Counted from the stretch's first letter, positions 34,452 through 43,408 are shown. The stretch is 64,000 bases of DNA from Akkermansiaceae bacterium (GCA_903826205.1 CAIKDP010000209.1:1-64000), one strand, 5' to 3'. Numbers and translations: made by a program. Notes: generated by a model not told the origin, from the letters alone.

Positions 34452-37400
34452 ATGGACAAGGAAGCACTGCGCCGAGCATTCGGTGAGGCGGTCGAGGCGG
34501 CGAAGCATTCACCGCAAGGGATGCTGCCGCGCTTGATGTCAGCCTATGCCATCGAGCTCAACGGCAAGGGCTATGCGCCACGTTGCCCGTGGTGCCAGAA
34601 GAAGGACACTTTCAATATCAATAACAAGAAGGGGGTGTGGCTGTTCGGTTGCTTCTACGACAAGTGTGAGGCCCACAGGGGAGGGGACGAGGTGGGATTC
34701 ATCGCATTGAAGGAGGGACTCACCCGACGCGATGCGGCGAAGAGATTGTTGGAAATCGCGGGGATAGAAAATCCCTTCGATGGGGTGAGGGGGAAGAAGA
34801 CGGAAGACAACAAGACTCAAGACGCAAGAGAAGAGGCTGACGAGGCTGACAGGTCTGAGAATGGGAACGAAGACGGCGAACCGGATTGGGAGGAATTGCG
34901 CGGGGGGAGGGGAGTGGAGGATGCGGTGGCAGCGGGGAAGTCGGGGGAGGGGGAGGGGCTGCGGTATTTGAAAATCCCTGAGAGCGGGAGGAATGCGTAT
35001 GAGGCTTTCTGGGTGGAGATGCGATTGAGTCAGGCACATCGGCAGGAACTCAAGTGGAAGCGCGGACAGAACGACAGGTGGATTGACGCGCTGGGATTTG
35101 TGACGGCCACGCGCGGGAACTTGGCGCGGTTGACGCAGTTGATAGAAAAATTTCCGGAGAAGGAGTTGCTGAAATGCGGGCTGGTCCAGAGGAACAACTA
35201 CACGCGCAAATTGGAAGTGGCCGGGATGCTGTGGGGCCACGTGTGGGATAAGGTGGCCAAGGAATACCGTGATGAGGATATTATCATCATCCCCTACCTC
35301 GACCGCGCGGGAAGGATCACCGGCCTGCGTCCGCATAAGCGCGGGTTGAGCACAAGCGACCACAGGAAGGAGGAAGTCGCCGAGTTCTATAACAAAACCA
35401 ACGAAAACCTGCGGACGATCTACGGCGAGCAATTTTTGTTGGATCGGCCCAAGGAGTTCGAGCATAGCTGCTTGATATGTGAGGGGGAATTCAAGGCGGT
35501 GGCACCGGCGATGTGCGGCATCCCGGCGATCGGCTTTCAAGGGATCGAATATTTTCTCCAGAACAAGGCCAGCCAGCAGGCGATCCAAACCACGGTGGAC
35601 TTGCTCAAGCGGAATAAGATCCGCGAGGTGATCGTGGTGTTTGACTCGGAGGCCAAGCTCGACAAGCCGTTTTCCGAGCGATTCAATGCGGAGATCTGGG
35701 CCAGATTCACGGCCTTGGTGCTGGAGGATCATGGGTTCAAGGCGCTCTTCGCCGTGTTGCCGGATGAGTGGAGGGTCGATGGCAAGGCGGATTGGGACGG
35801 ACGCCTGGCATGGCATGTTAGAAATGCCAAGTCCCACGCGGCGGGGCTGAAGGCGGCGCAAGCGGAGTTTCATAAATTCCTGCGCCACCGGACCGGTGAG
35901 CGGCCGTCGGTGCGCAAGCCGCCACGCCAGATGGACTGGATGTGTGATCTGAAGGAAGACGTGATCATGCAAGCGCTCAACAAGCTGCGGCATGTCCCGA
36001 AGATTTTCACCGGCGGCGCGTATGAGCTGGACCTGGCGACGGAATTCACGAACTGGTGCCACCCGGACTACAGGGACAAGCTGGCGATTTCCAAACTGAC
36101 CGCCGCGTTGCGTGAGACGTATGGTGGGTATTACAAGCCGAAACCGCCGAGCGAGGCGTTGGAGAAGCGGGCGCTGGACGCACTCAAGGAGGTCGAGGAG
36201 GTTTTGAAGAAGCATGATGAGGAAATGAACCTCAGCGAGGAGCAACTGCGACAATACCGTGCTGTGAAGAGCGCGGCGCTGACCACGCTCTACCGCTACC
36301 CCAAGGCGTTCACGGACTTCACGGCGGAGAGCAAATACAAGGTGCTTTGCCACGAACCGGATGGCAGCACGCGATTGGACCGGCTGATCGTTTTCAAGGA
36401 TAAGAACGGCAGAAGATCGAAACCTATCCAGATGGCAGGCGACAAACTCAACTCGTCACAGGAGCTGAGGAAGTTTTTTCCGAAGGTGGGCAGCTACCAT
36501 TGGTGGGGAAACCAGGAGGAATGCGACTACTGGCTCCAGGAGCTCGATGTGCAAAACTACCAGCGCACGATCACCGAGATCGATACCTATGGCTGGAACC
36601 GCGAGGTGGGACTCTATATCATGGGGGATTGCGCCGTGGGTTCTAACGGGAAATTCATTTTCCCGGACAAGCACGGGATCATTTGGCATAAGGATTTGGG
36701 CTACAAAAACTCGGAAGGCGTGGAATCCGGCACCGCGTTTTGCCACAAGCCCCCCATGCTCTTTCCCAATATGGCAGACGCTAGGAAAGCCCACGATGAA
36801 ATCGATTGGCTCACCGAGCAACGGGAAGTGGGAAAGATCTGGCGCACGTTGCAGAAGGATTTTGTGGATGCCTTCGGCGGTATCGCGGGCTACGCGGCCA
36901 TCGGTGCGATGCTCCAATACATGGCCCACCCGGAACTCATGCGCTCTATCAGCGGCAAGCCGGGCTTCTGGGTGCAGGGCCGCAAGGGGTCGGGTAAAAC
37001 CAAAACCGTGGAGGCGGGTATGCGGATTTTCGGCTTCCCGCGCAACTATGAGATCGTGGCGCTGGGTTCAACCAAAGTCGGCATCGAGCGCAACCTATCG
37101 CAGTTTTGCGGGCTGCCGGTGCATATCGACGAGTGGCGCAACCGCCGCGCAGACGACAATACCGTGGGTTTCATCACCAACGCCTTCAATGAGATAGGGA
37201 TTTCCAAAGGAACCATGGTGGGCACCAAGTCCACCCGCAAGTCCCGTGCCTCGACCATCCCCATTGTCACCGGCGAGGATGGGGCCACCGACCCCGCGCT
37301 GCGCTCCCGTTACCTGCGGCTTGTGATGTCATCCGCCCAACGTCAGGGCACACCCCAGGAGCAACGCCAGCGGTATTTCCAAATGTTGGAGAATGCTGAT

Positions 37401-38183
37401 AGCTATCATCGCGTGGGGCGCTTCCTGTTCAGGCACAGGGACGCCTTCGCCGCCCGCATCGTGCAGATGACCCGTGATTTCATCGCCGCCCCTGAGACCG
37501 GCAAGCGGATTCCGGGGGATCGCGAACAGGAAGTGGCTGGGATCTGTTTGTCCGCCGTACTCGCGGCCCAGGAATTCATCGACCCTGAGGGCATGGAGCT
37601 GATTGAAACGCCACAGATCAAGGAGTTCATGCTTAAGCACATGGCGGAATCCTGCTCCGATACGACCAATGATATTTTCATGGTCAATTTTTTTGCCGAC
37701 GCCGTGAACATGATCAATCGCGGTGTCCCGCATGTGGATAAATACCTGCGCATTTGCCGCGGCATGGTCGATGATGTCACCGGCCGCATCAATATCATCC
37801 CTGACGTGACGGCGATGAATGGCCGGGTCATCGTCCTCATTGCCTACCGCGAGCTCTACGACGAATTTATGGCCGACAAGGGCAAGCTGCGCGAAGTAGC
37901 CTCCATCGCCCGCTCCAATATCCAGGCGGAACTCAAGGCCGAGGACGCATGGGTCCAAATGACCGCCCGTCCCGGAGTCCATCGCTACCGGTTGCCATGG
38001 AAGAATGGGGCCAGAGACATTCTCCGCACCTACTGGGCACTTGATTACGAAAAGTGCCCGCCCGAACTCAGGGATGTCTTCCGCTCGATCTATGAGCGGG
38101 AACTGGAAGAGGTGGATTATGCGCTGAACGATAAGGACGAAGTCGTCCACCAGTCCGAAATGAACTGCGCTGAGGAGGACTGA
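34452..38183 (+). CDS. Primase-helicase replication protein (CHC2 zinc finger, TOPRIM, P-loop)
   Basis: The track start (34299) lies inside the previous gene; ATG 34452 (MDKEALRRAFGEAVEAAK) is used, giving 1,243 aa. Near the N-terminus is a CHC2-type zinc finger (APRCPWCQKKDTFNI ... LFGCFYDKCEAH). About residue 335 comes a TOPRIM start (SCLICEGEFKAVAPAMCGIP) with VIVVFDSEA. The C-terminal half has a helicase/ATPase P-loop, GFWVQGRKGSGKTKTVEAG, followed by VHIDEWRNRRADD as Walker B. This is the layout of phage and plasmid primase-helicases that start replication at an element origin. A charged linker (TEDNKTQDAREEADEAD) is encoded by repeats found elsewhere in the window. Iteron-like repeats follow the gene. 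Confidence 0.87.
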   Translation: MDKEALRRAFGEAVEAAKHSPQGMLPRLMSAYAIELNGKGYAPRCPWCQKKDTFNINNKKGVWLFGCFYDKCEAHRGGDEVGFIALKEGLTRRDAAKRLLEIAGIENPFDGVRGKKTEDNKTQDAREEADEADRSENGNEDGEPDWEELRGGRGVEDAVAAGKSGEGEGLRYLKIPESGRNAYEAFWVEMRLSQAHRQELKWKRGQNDRWIDALGFVTATRGNLARLTQLIEKFPEKELLKCGLVQRNNYTRKLEVAGMLWGHVWDKVAKEYRDEDIIIIPYLDRAGRITGLRPHKRGLSTSDHRKEEVAEFYNKTNENLRTIYGEQFLLDRPKEFEHSCLICEGEFKAVAPAMCGIPAIGFQGIEYFLQNKASQQAIQTTVDLLKRNKIREVIVVFDSEAKLDKPFSERFNAEIWARFTALVLEDHGFKALFAVLPDEWRVDGKADWDGRLAWHVRNAKSHAAGLKAAQAEFHKFLRHRTGERPSVRKPPRQMDWMCDLKEDVIMQALNKLRHVPKIFTGGAYELDLATEFTNWCHPDYRDKLAISKLTAALRETYGGYYKPKPPSEALEKRALDALKEVEEVLKKHDEEMNLSEEQLRQYRAVKSAALTTLYRYPKAFTDFTAESKYKVLCHEPDGSTRLDRLIVFKDKNGRRSKPIQMAGDKLNSSQELRKFFPKVGSYHWWGNQEECDYWLQELDVQNYQRTITEIDTYGWNREVGLYIMGDCAVGSNGKFIFPDKHGIIWHKDLGYKNSEGVESGTAFCHKPPMLFPNMADARKAHDEIDWLTEQREVGKIWRTLQKDFVDAFGGIAGYAAIGAMLQYMAHPELMRSISGKPGFWVQGRKGSGKTKTVEAGMRIFGFPRNYEIVALGSTKVGIERNLSQFCGLPVHIDEWRNRRADDNTVGFITNAFNEIGISKGTMVGTKSTRKSRASTIPIVTGEDGATDPALRSRYLRLVMSSAQRQGTPQEQRQRYFQMLENADSYHRVGRFLFRHRDAFAARIVQMTRDFIAAPETGKRIPGDREQEVAGICLSAVLAAQEFIDPEGMELIETPQIKEFMLKHMAESCSDTTNDIFMVNFFADAVNMINRGVPHVDKYLRICRGMVDDVTGRINIIPDVTAMNGRVIVLIAYRELYDEFMADKGKLREVASIARSNIQAELKAEDAWVQMTARPGVHRYRLPWKNGARDILRTYWALDYEKCPPELRDVFRSIYERELEEVDYALNDKDEVVHQSEMNCAEED
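34802..34859. repeat. In-frame repeat of the TCTTGCGTCTTG and GTCTGAC families inside the primase gene
   Basis: AAGACAACAAGACTCAAGAC is nearly the reverse complement of the repeat at 44720-44751, and the following GAGGCTGACGAGGCTGACAG belongs to the family at 57681 and 59469. Here both are translated as the acidic linker TEDNKTQDAREEADEADRSE. Confidence 0.6.
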
Positions 38184-38204
38184 GTCGGGAGTGCGGGCGT
38201 GTTT

Positions 38205-38545
38205 GCTACACGGGTGCTACATGGATTGCTACACGCCTTCTGGCTCTGTAACTCATGTTGTTTCAATCAGTTATTTTTCAATAATTCATTCTGTGTAGCA
38301 AATGTAGCGAATGTAGCAGTTTTCCATGCCTGCCACGCATGAGGATTTGCCGATCCGTTTCCAGCTCGCTCAAATCGCCGCTGGCTCAGGCACCATGCCC
38401 GTGCCCTGATGCTAAGAGCATGTGGCATTCCAAAATGCTACATTCGCTACATTGCTACATGGAGGCTCGTAAACCGTTGATTTACATGGTCACTGTTGCG
38501 TGTAGCAAAACAGTTGGCGCTACACAGATGCAGCGGTTTGCTACA
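38205..38545. repeat. Iteron-like hexamer array, candidate replication origin
   Basis: GCTACA or its complement TGTAGC occurs 12 times. Starts are 38205, 38216, 38228 (forward); 38294, 38303, 38312 (reverse, exact 9-bp period); 38437, 38446, 38454 (forward, 9 and 8 bp); and 38501 (reverse), 38519 and 38540 (forward). An AT-rich stretch (38259-38291) lies between the first two groups. Clustered directed repeats plus an AT-rich segment beside a primase-helicase gene are the classical look of an iteron origin. The gap 38184-38724 holds no gene. Confidence 0.6.
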
Positions 38546-38724
38546 CGGATTTGAACGGCTCTCCCCGTGCCCCGAATTTGGTGCCTTTGTGTTGCGACAT
38601 GCAGAGCAGGTTCGTCACGAAAGTCCCGCGCCCCAGCCTGGGAGGCCGATTTATTGATATTTTGGCGGTTTTCCATGCAAAACGTCTTGACGAGTTTTGG
38701 CAGAGGTGCTATTTGCCGACGGAC

Positions 38725-39177
38725 ATGAACACTCACCCCACCAAACCGGAAGAAGCCAAGCCAACCCGCCGCCGAATAGTCAAGCGGGTTGAGCCGTTCT
38801 CACCGTGGCAGGTCCTCATTCAGGACCGCTGCACTGAACTCGGCCTCAGTTCCCGCGCCCTGGCTGCCAAAATCGCCACCAAACGCCGCGAATACGAACA
38901 CACCACCGTCTGGGCCTGGCTCCGCTCGCCGGAGGGCGCTCCTCCCGGTAACACCTATACCCAGGATCTCAACCGCAGACTCGCCGCTGCCATCGGCGTG
39001 AGTCCTGACGTGCTCGCTGAGGCGTTCGAGGAGTCCCGCCGCAAGTTCATGATCACCAGCAATCCGACGCAGCAGGGGCCCCTCACCGTGCTCCGCATGC
39101 TCTTCGCCGAATCCAAGCGGGAATCTTGGAAAACCGCCGAGATTCTCAAGATCATCGACGACATTCGCGGCAACTGA
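38725..39177 (+). CDS. XRE-like helix-turn-helix regulator
   Basis: The track start (38551) reads into the repeat region; ATG 38725 (MNTHPTKPEEAKPTRRRI) is used, giving 150 aa. It has a basic N-terminal tail, then a helix-turn-helix of lambda-repressor type (LIQDRCTELGLSSRALAAKI ... EYEHTTVWAWLRS; RRLAAAIGVSPDVLAEAF). The C-terminal 50 residues are helical. It probably regulates replication or lysogeny-type control of the element. The iteron-like array lies directly upstream and could include its binding site. Confidence 0.75.
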   Translation: MNTHPTKPEEAKPTRRRIVKRVEPFSPWQVLIQDRCTELGLSSRALAAKIATKRREYEHTTVWAWLRSPEGAPPGNTYTQDLNRRLAAAIGVSPDVLAEAFEESRRKFMITSNPTQQGPLTVLRMLFAESKRESWKTAEILKIIDDIRGN

Positions 39178-39622
39178 CCGCCGGCTTCGGCGCGATCTGA
39201 AAATCGCATGTGTCTCCGCCTCCTGCCCCCGATTATGGGTTGGCGGGGGGCGGCAACTTTTCCCCCTCCCCCCGTCATCTTGAAGCGGGTAAAGGTGCTT
39301 ACCGCCCGCGCTCGGTGGGTGCGTCGTCCGCGGCCATCCGCGCAAGGTGCGCGTGAATGGCTCACGGCTGGCGGGTCCATCCGCCGCCCGTCCACCGCGA
39401 AAAGATCGGTTCGGAAAAATGCGCTTTCGCGGGTGGCGCGATTGGTGAAAACAAATCTTGCATGTCGGCATCCTTTTAGATTGTGTAGTGCATGCCGCAA
39501 CGATGGCGGCACACAAGACAATGAAAGCAAAGCAAAATAGAAAGTCGGGCGCGCTCACAAGTTGCGCAAAGTCAATAAGATATAACTTCCAACGGGCACG
39601 GGCGCGGGCGTCTGTCAACGTG
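39178..39622. other. Non-coding stretch between the regulator and the Ala-rich gene
   Basis: About 445 bases without a convincing gene. A TTGCGCAA palindrome (39562-39569) resembles the operator core at 34173-34180, and TATAAC (39581-39586) could be a -10 element for the next gene. Ribosome binding sites were not recognised. Confidence 0.4.
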
Positions 39623-41161
39623 ATGTTCGGCCTAGTCACTGCGGGGGAGGCGGGGCAATCTCCGCCCCTTGTTAGACAAGCGGCGCGTGGCTGGTCCGAT
39701 TCGCCGGCGTGGATCCCCTCGGCCATCCATCGGGCGGGCGCGGGGGCTGCGGCTGAGCGGCGCGGATTTGCTGCGGCCGCGTCGGCTGCTGCGGCGATGG
39801 TGGCGACAGATCAGCAAGCGGCGCGTGATTGTGCGACGCGGGCGCGGGATGCGATAGCGGCGGCGGTGGCGCGGGCGGCTGGTAACGGTGCGGCGATTGC
39901 CCGGCTTCATCGTCTGGCGGAGTTGGGCGGCGCGGGGGTCGAGTTGCGCAAGGGTGCGCTTGTGGTGGCTCCGGTCATGGGGGCTGCGGCAATGGTGGCG
40001 GCGTCTTGTGCGGCTATCGGGGCACCTGATAGCGGGCGGCGGGCGGCCATCTTTCAAGCGCAAGCGGCGGCCAAGCGTGCGATTGGCAAGGGGTGGCATT
40101 CCAGCGAGTCGGCGCGTGAGCAAGTCCGCTTGCGTTCATTGTTGGCGGCGGAGACTCTAGCGAGGGGCGCGCGGCTGCTCCGCTCTGGGCTTCTCGGTCG
40201 GGCGTCGGCACGGGCGGCGCGGATTGGCTGGGCGATGGGGCGGCGGTGGCTGCGGGGCAACTCTCGGCGCGAAGCTCTGGCGGTGGCTGAGATTGGAGCG
40301 GCTGCGGGCGTGGATGACAAACAAGCGGGCGATGACTGGGCGGCGGAGTTGCAAGCCATTGCGGGCGCGGTTCATTTGCGGGCTGCTGCTTATGGGGTGG
40401 CGATGGTTGCGGCTCCTCTTCCGGCTTGTTCTGCCATCGTGGCGAGGGGCTATTCTGGCGGGCTGGTTTCCTCTCTTCGCTCCGCTGTGTTAGGGCGGGG
40501 GCGGCGTGTGGATGGCTTGCCCGTAGTCGAGTGGTCAGACAAAGGGCGGCAAGTTGCGGCGGATTCCATTGGCACCATCGGGCGGGGTTGCGTGTGGCTT
40601 TGGGCGGCACGCATCGCAGGGCGTGAAATGCATACGGCGCGGTATGGGCGCGGGGGGCGTGATGGGCGCGAAGTTGCGGCGGATTGGTCTATCCTTGGTT
40701 CTGTCAGGGTTCGGCCCTTTATGGTGGCGCCTTCGCGCCGCCCGTCTGTTGTGGTCGCCGTGCGTGACGAGTTGGCGCTCCGTCTCTGGTCAGCTCGGCG
40801 CGGTGTTGAGGTGGCACGGCGGGCGGCATTGGCGGCGGTGGGTCCGGTGGCTCGCCTGGCGGCTGGGTCGATGCTTGGTGCGGCGCGGATGGCGTTAGAT
40901 TCCGCCACAGATACCGCGCATTTGATAGGGCGGGCGATGGCTGGGCGCTCGGTGCCTTCTCATCAGTTGGCGCGGTGGGTTGAGTCTGACGCCGACGGTG
41001 TGCGGCTCACGCCTGCGGGGCGGACTGCCGCAAAACGGCTGCGCAAGTCACTATCGGCGCGTTTGCCGCTGTTGGTGCCAGTGCGGCGGGTGGCTGTGAT
41101 GGCTGGGGCATTGGCGGGGGATGAGTTGGCGGATGAGACCAGCGCGCCGCTTTCGGTCTAG
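39623..41161 (+). CDS. Alanine/arginine-rich protein of unknown function (512 aa)
   Basis: The track ORF begins at 39458. I prefer ATG 39623 because a possible -10 element (39581) lies inside the longer version. The product is extremely Ala/Arg/Gly/Val-rich (AAAASAAAAMVATDQQAARD), largely helical by appearance, with no membrane signal. The last 150 residues look more protein-like (VESDADGVRLTPAGRTAAKR). Codon use is unlike the neighbours: G-rich and G-ending (GCG, GTG, CGG). A perfect intrinsic terminator 18 bases after the stop supports a real rightward transcript. Alternatives are a spurious long ORF in a G-skewed segment or a DNA-binding structural protein. Confidence 0.5.
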   Translation: MFGLVTAGEAGQSPPLVRQAARGWSDSPAWIPSAIHRAGAGAAAERRGFAAAASAAAAMVATDQQAARDCATRARDAIAAAVARAAGNGAAIARLHRLAELGGAGVELRKGALVVAPVMGAAAMVAASCAAIGAPDSGRRAAIFQAQAAAKRAIGKGWHSSESAREQVRLRSLLAAETLARGARLLRSGLLGRASARAARIGWAMGRRWLRGNSRREALAVAEIGAAAGVDDKQAGDDWAAELQAIAGAVHLRAAAYGVAMVAAPLPACSAIVARGYSGGLVSSLRSAVLGRGRRVDGLPVVEWSDKGRQVAADSIGTIGRGCVWLWAARIAGREMHTARYGRGGRDGREVAADWSILGSVRVRPFMVAPSRRPSVVVAVRDELALRLWSARRGVEVARRAALAAVGPVARLAAGSMLGAARMALDSATDTAHLIGRAMAGRSVPSHQLARWVESDADGVRLTPAGRTAAKRLRKSLSARLPLLVPVRRVAVMAGALAGDELADETSAPLSV

Positions 41162-41178
41162 GGTGGCGCGGACGTATC

Positions 41179-41212
41179 GCGCGGGCGGGGTCATTCCCGC
41201 CCGCGCTTTTTT
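41179..41212 (+). terminator. Strong intrinsic terminator after the Ala-rich gene
   Basis: GCGCGGGCGGG and CCCGCCCGCGC form a perfect 11-bp stem with loop GTCATT, followed by six T (41207-41212). Confidence 0.9.
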
Positions 41213-41255
41213 GTGCTTTGATACCAAGGCGAAAAACACGGGCGGGCGGGGTGCT

Positions 41256-41456
41256 ATGTCACGGGCTGGCCGCTCATGTTTGATGGCTGGCCGCTGGCCG
41301 CTTTGCTTCGCTCCTGCGGGGCTGGGGGTGCCATGTCACGGGCTGGCCGCTCATGTTTGAGGGCTGGCCGCTGGCCGCTCTGCTTCGCTCCTGCGGGGCT
41401 GGGGGTGCCATGTCACGGGCTGGCCGCTCATGTTTGAGGGCTGACCGCTGGCCGCT
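41256..41456. repeat. Tandem 77-bp repeat, about 2.6 copies
   Basis: Units start at 41256, 41333 and 41410 (exact 77-bp period) with ATGTCACGGGCTGGCCGCTC. Only a few substitutions separate copies; the third is partial. Each unit contains GGCTGGCCGCTGGCCGCT sub-repeats. No gene is seen in the stretch 41162-41650, apart from this array and two palindromes at its end. Confidence 0.9.
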
Positions 41457-41540
41457 CCGCCCCACAATCCCCCAGAAAATCCGGGGACAGGGAAAGGCGA
41501 TGCCGCCGATCCCACGACCGCCTTCCGCTCTGAATGTCAT

Positions 41541-41556
41541 GTCTGAACATTCAGGC
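41541..41556. repeat. 16-bp palindrome family, copy 1 (GTCTGAACATTCAGGC)
   Basis: One mismatch from the consensus GTCTGAACRTTCAGAC. It is followed 12 bp later by a perfect copy, the only closely spaced pair in the window. Confidence 0.8.
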
Positions 41557-41568
41557 AATCCACTGAAC

Positions 41569-41584
41569 GTCTGAACATTCAGAC
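41569..41584. repeat. 16-bp palindrome family, copy 2 (perfect)
   Basis: GTCTGAACATTCAGAC, upstream of the gene at 41651. Confidence 0.9.
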
Positions 41585-41650
41585 ACTCCCCTTGTGAATA
41601 GCCGCGCCGCTTATCCAAGGAATTATTCACGGCGCTACCCTAGAAAAAAC

Positions 41651-42415
41651 ATGAAATTGTATAACACACTGTTGGGCTTGTCGAAAGACGAGCGGAATGA
41701 TGACATGAAATCCTCTTTCAATCGTGCCGTTGTTCTAACGGATGCGAAGGCGGAGCTTCAAAAACACGTCGCGAAGCTCTTCGTGGCGATGATTGCGGCT
41801 GGCGATTGCAAGCCGGGTGAAATGCGCAAGCACGGTATCCTTATCACGGGTGAGGACATTCGCGAAAAGCTGCAAGACATCTACGGTCTTGTGAATGTCT
41901 TTCAGGCCGTGGTCGATGGCACCATTGAAATCACTGAAGACGAGTTCGACAAGATGGATAGCTCGAAGCTCGCCTTGCTTTCACCATTCCTCACGAAGGA
42001 CGAGCTGAAAGACAAGCTCGCCGATGCCGTCAAAGCGGCGAAAACCGGCACCGCGAAGGACATCCGCGCCCTCAAGCCCAAGGCGGACAAGGAACCGGAA
42101 ACAGAAAAGCCGAAAGGCACGGAAATCCCCATCGGTTTCGTGGCCACAGACATCGCGCCAGGTGACCCGTTGGTGAACTCGAAACAATTCCGTGGCCGCC
42201 TCATGGCCGACTTCGCAAAGGCCATCGAAACGGGAAACGAAACCAGCCTCATGGCGATGATCGAGCTTTTCGGCAAGGCGTATTACTCCGCCTGCGAGTC
42301 GCTCGGCGAAGACCCGCTCGATTTCATCGCGGAATTGGCTGGCAAGTATGCCAAGCCCGTCGATGCCGCGGTGGTCGCGCCCCCAGCCATCGAAGCCGAA
42401 GCCGTCGCCGCCTAG
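41651..42415 (+). CDS. Unknown soluble protein (254 aa), first gene of the rightward accessory run
   Basis: The track start is 41594; ATG 41651 (MKLYNTLLGLSKDERNDDMK) is used. The protein is acidic and mostly helical, with an Ala/Pro-rich end (VVAPPAIEAEAVAA). A central Lys/Glu linker (KPKADKEPETEKPKG) separates two parts: 1-145 (LVNVFQAVVDGTIEITEDEF) and 165-240. No family is recognised. The stop TAG overlaps the first base of a GTCTGAACATTCAGAC palindrome. The short lead-in and lower GC than the Ala-rich gene suggest it is the first gene of a new transcription unit. Confidence 0.75.
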   Translation: MKLYNTLLGLSKDERNDDMKSSFNRAVVLTDAKAELQKHVAKLFVAMIAAGDCKPGEMRKHGILITGEDIREKLQDIYGLVNVFQAVVDGTIEITEDEFDKMDSSKLALLSPFLTKDELKDKLADAVKAAKTGTAKDIRALKPKADKEPETEKPKGTEIPIGFVATDIAPGDPLVNSKQFRGRLMADFAKAIETGNETSLMAMIELFGKAYYSACESLGEDPLDFIAELAGKYAKPVDAAVVAPPAIEAEAVAA

Positions 42416-42430
42416 TCTGAACATTCAGAC
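42415..42430. repeat. 16-bp palindrome family, copy 3 (perfect)
   Basis: GTCTGAACATTCAGAC immediately at the stop codon of the 254-aa gene. Confidence 0.9.
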
Positions 42431-42591
42431 TCCCGCCTGAAGATGGCCCCGTTGCAAGGGCCGAAACGCCGTGAGGCGTCGCGGAAGCAAGCTGTTTCCG
42501 CTGCCAGGGGTCGCCGTGCGTCCGGTTTTGTGCTTTCCGGGCGCACGGCGATACCAGCTATGCCCGAAGCCCAACCGATGCAAACCACCAT

Positions 42592-42607
42592 TTCTGAACG
42601 TTCACAC
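42592..42607. repeat. 16-bp palindrome family, copy 4 (GTTCACAC class)
   Basis: TTCTGAACGTTCACAC, 15 bases before the next gene. This variant class, with a GTTCACAC right arm, recurs before genes or leaders at 45287, 54557 and 62737. Confidence 0.75.
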
Positions 42608-42621
42608 AACCTAACAAACAA

Positions 42622-43398
42622 ATGAAATACAAGCTCTGTGAGTGGGAGGACAACGGCTATCACGACTCATACTTCTACGGTGTTTATTACGACACCGACG
42701 ACGGCCTCATGCACTCATGCGGCCTCGGTGCCACCGCCTATGGCGGAGGTGTCTCACCCGCATGGCAGGAATGCCAATACCCGTCACTTGAGATTGTCGA
42801 ACGCGCCAGACTGCTCCTTGCAGATCACATCTTTACCGTCATCCGCGCCGCCGAGCATAGCGATGTGATGGATCCCGAGGATGCCAAGGTAGGCGAAGTC
42901 CTGCAACTCCTTGTCCCACACACTCGCCAGCTCAAGAAAGTCATTCCATGCCACCGCTGCATGGGAAAATGTTACTGGCAGAATCCCCGCGATCCAAAGG
43001 ACCGACGGAAATGCTTCGCCTGCGATGGCACAGGTGCCTTTGCCAAAGGCGATGCAATCCGCGATGCCAATGGAAAAATCTCCCGCGAAACGATTCCTGA
43101 GGGAACCCGTCTTACCACGCTCAAGGTAATTGCCTATGGCTCGTTCTATCGGAAAGGCTACAACAAGCCTGGCCGCGAGAACCGCACTGTAACGGGCCGC
43201 ACCGATGCCGGCGATGTCATTTCCATCCCACTCAAGAAACTCCGCCTCGCCCGCGACCCCATGTCCGATTCCGAGTTGCGCGAGAGAGCCGCGACCCTGA
43301 GCCACGACCACCAATACGGTGCCATGTTCGGATGCCGGGCATGGCTCTCCGATAATTACGCTGCTGCCGCCGTGGCCAAAGCCAAGGCCGCTGCCTGA
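42622..43398 (+). CDS. Unknown protein with DnaJ-type zinc-finger-like Cys pairs
   Basis: At 258 aa, its middle has CHRCMGKC and CFACDGTG, which match the CxxCxGxG pattern of the DnaJ central zinc finger with a spacing of about 20 residues. The N-terminus (WEDNGYHDSYFYGVYYD) is Tyr/Asp-rich. The C-terminus (LSHDHQYGAMFGCRAW) ends in an Ala/Lys tail. There is no signal peptide. It is probably a cytoplasmic metal-binding accessory protein of the element. Its TGA stop lies inside a palindrome copy (43393-43408). Confidence 0.7.
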   Translation: MKYKLCEWEDNGYHDSYFYGVYYDTDDGLMHSCGLGATAYGGGVSPAWQECQYPSLEIVERARLLLADHIFTVIRAAEHSDVMDPEDAKVGEVLQLLVPHTRQLKKVIPCHRCMGKCYWQNPRDPKDRRKCFACDGTGAFAKGDAIRDANGKISRETIPEGTRLTTLKVIAYGSFYRKGYNKPGRENRTVTGRTDAGDVISIPLKKLRLARDPMSDSELRERAATLSHDHQYGAMFGCRAWLSDNYAAAAVAKAKAAA

Positions 43399-43408
43399 AT
43401 GTTCAGAC
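43393..43408. repeat. 16-bp palindrome family, copy 5; supplies a stop codon
   Basis: GCCTGAATGTTCAGAC. The TGA within it is the stop codon of the preceding gene. Confidence 0.75.

Noticed and set aside
34539-36353. 604-aa minus-strand ORF inside the primase gene
   Set aside because: It lies entirely opposite the zinc-finger and TOPRIM coding region and has shadow composition (Leu/Arg/His-rich) without motifs.
38205-38545. CRISPR array
   Set aside because: The hexamers are too short, occur in both orientations and the spacing is 8-12 bp; there are no spacers of uniform length and no cas genes.
39632-40610. Minus-strand ORFs opposite the Ala-rich gene
   Set aside because: They are Pro/Arg-rich mirror frames of a G-skewed segment; the rightward terminator supports the + strand.
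41256-41456. CRISPR array
   Set aside because: Units are contiguous 77-mers without unique spacers, i.e. a plain tandem repeat.
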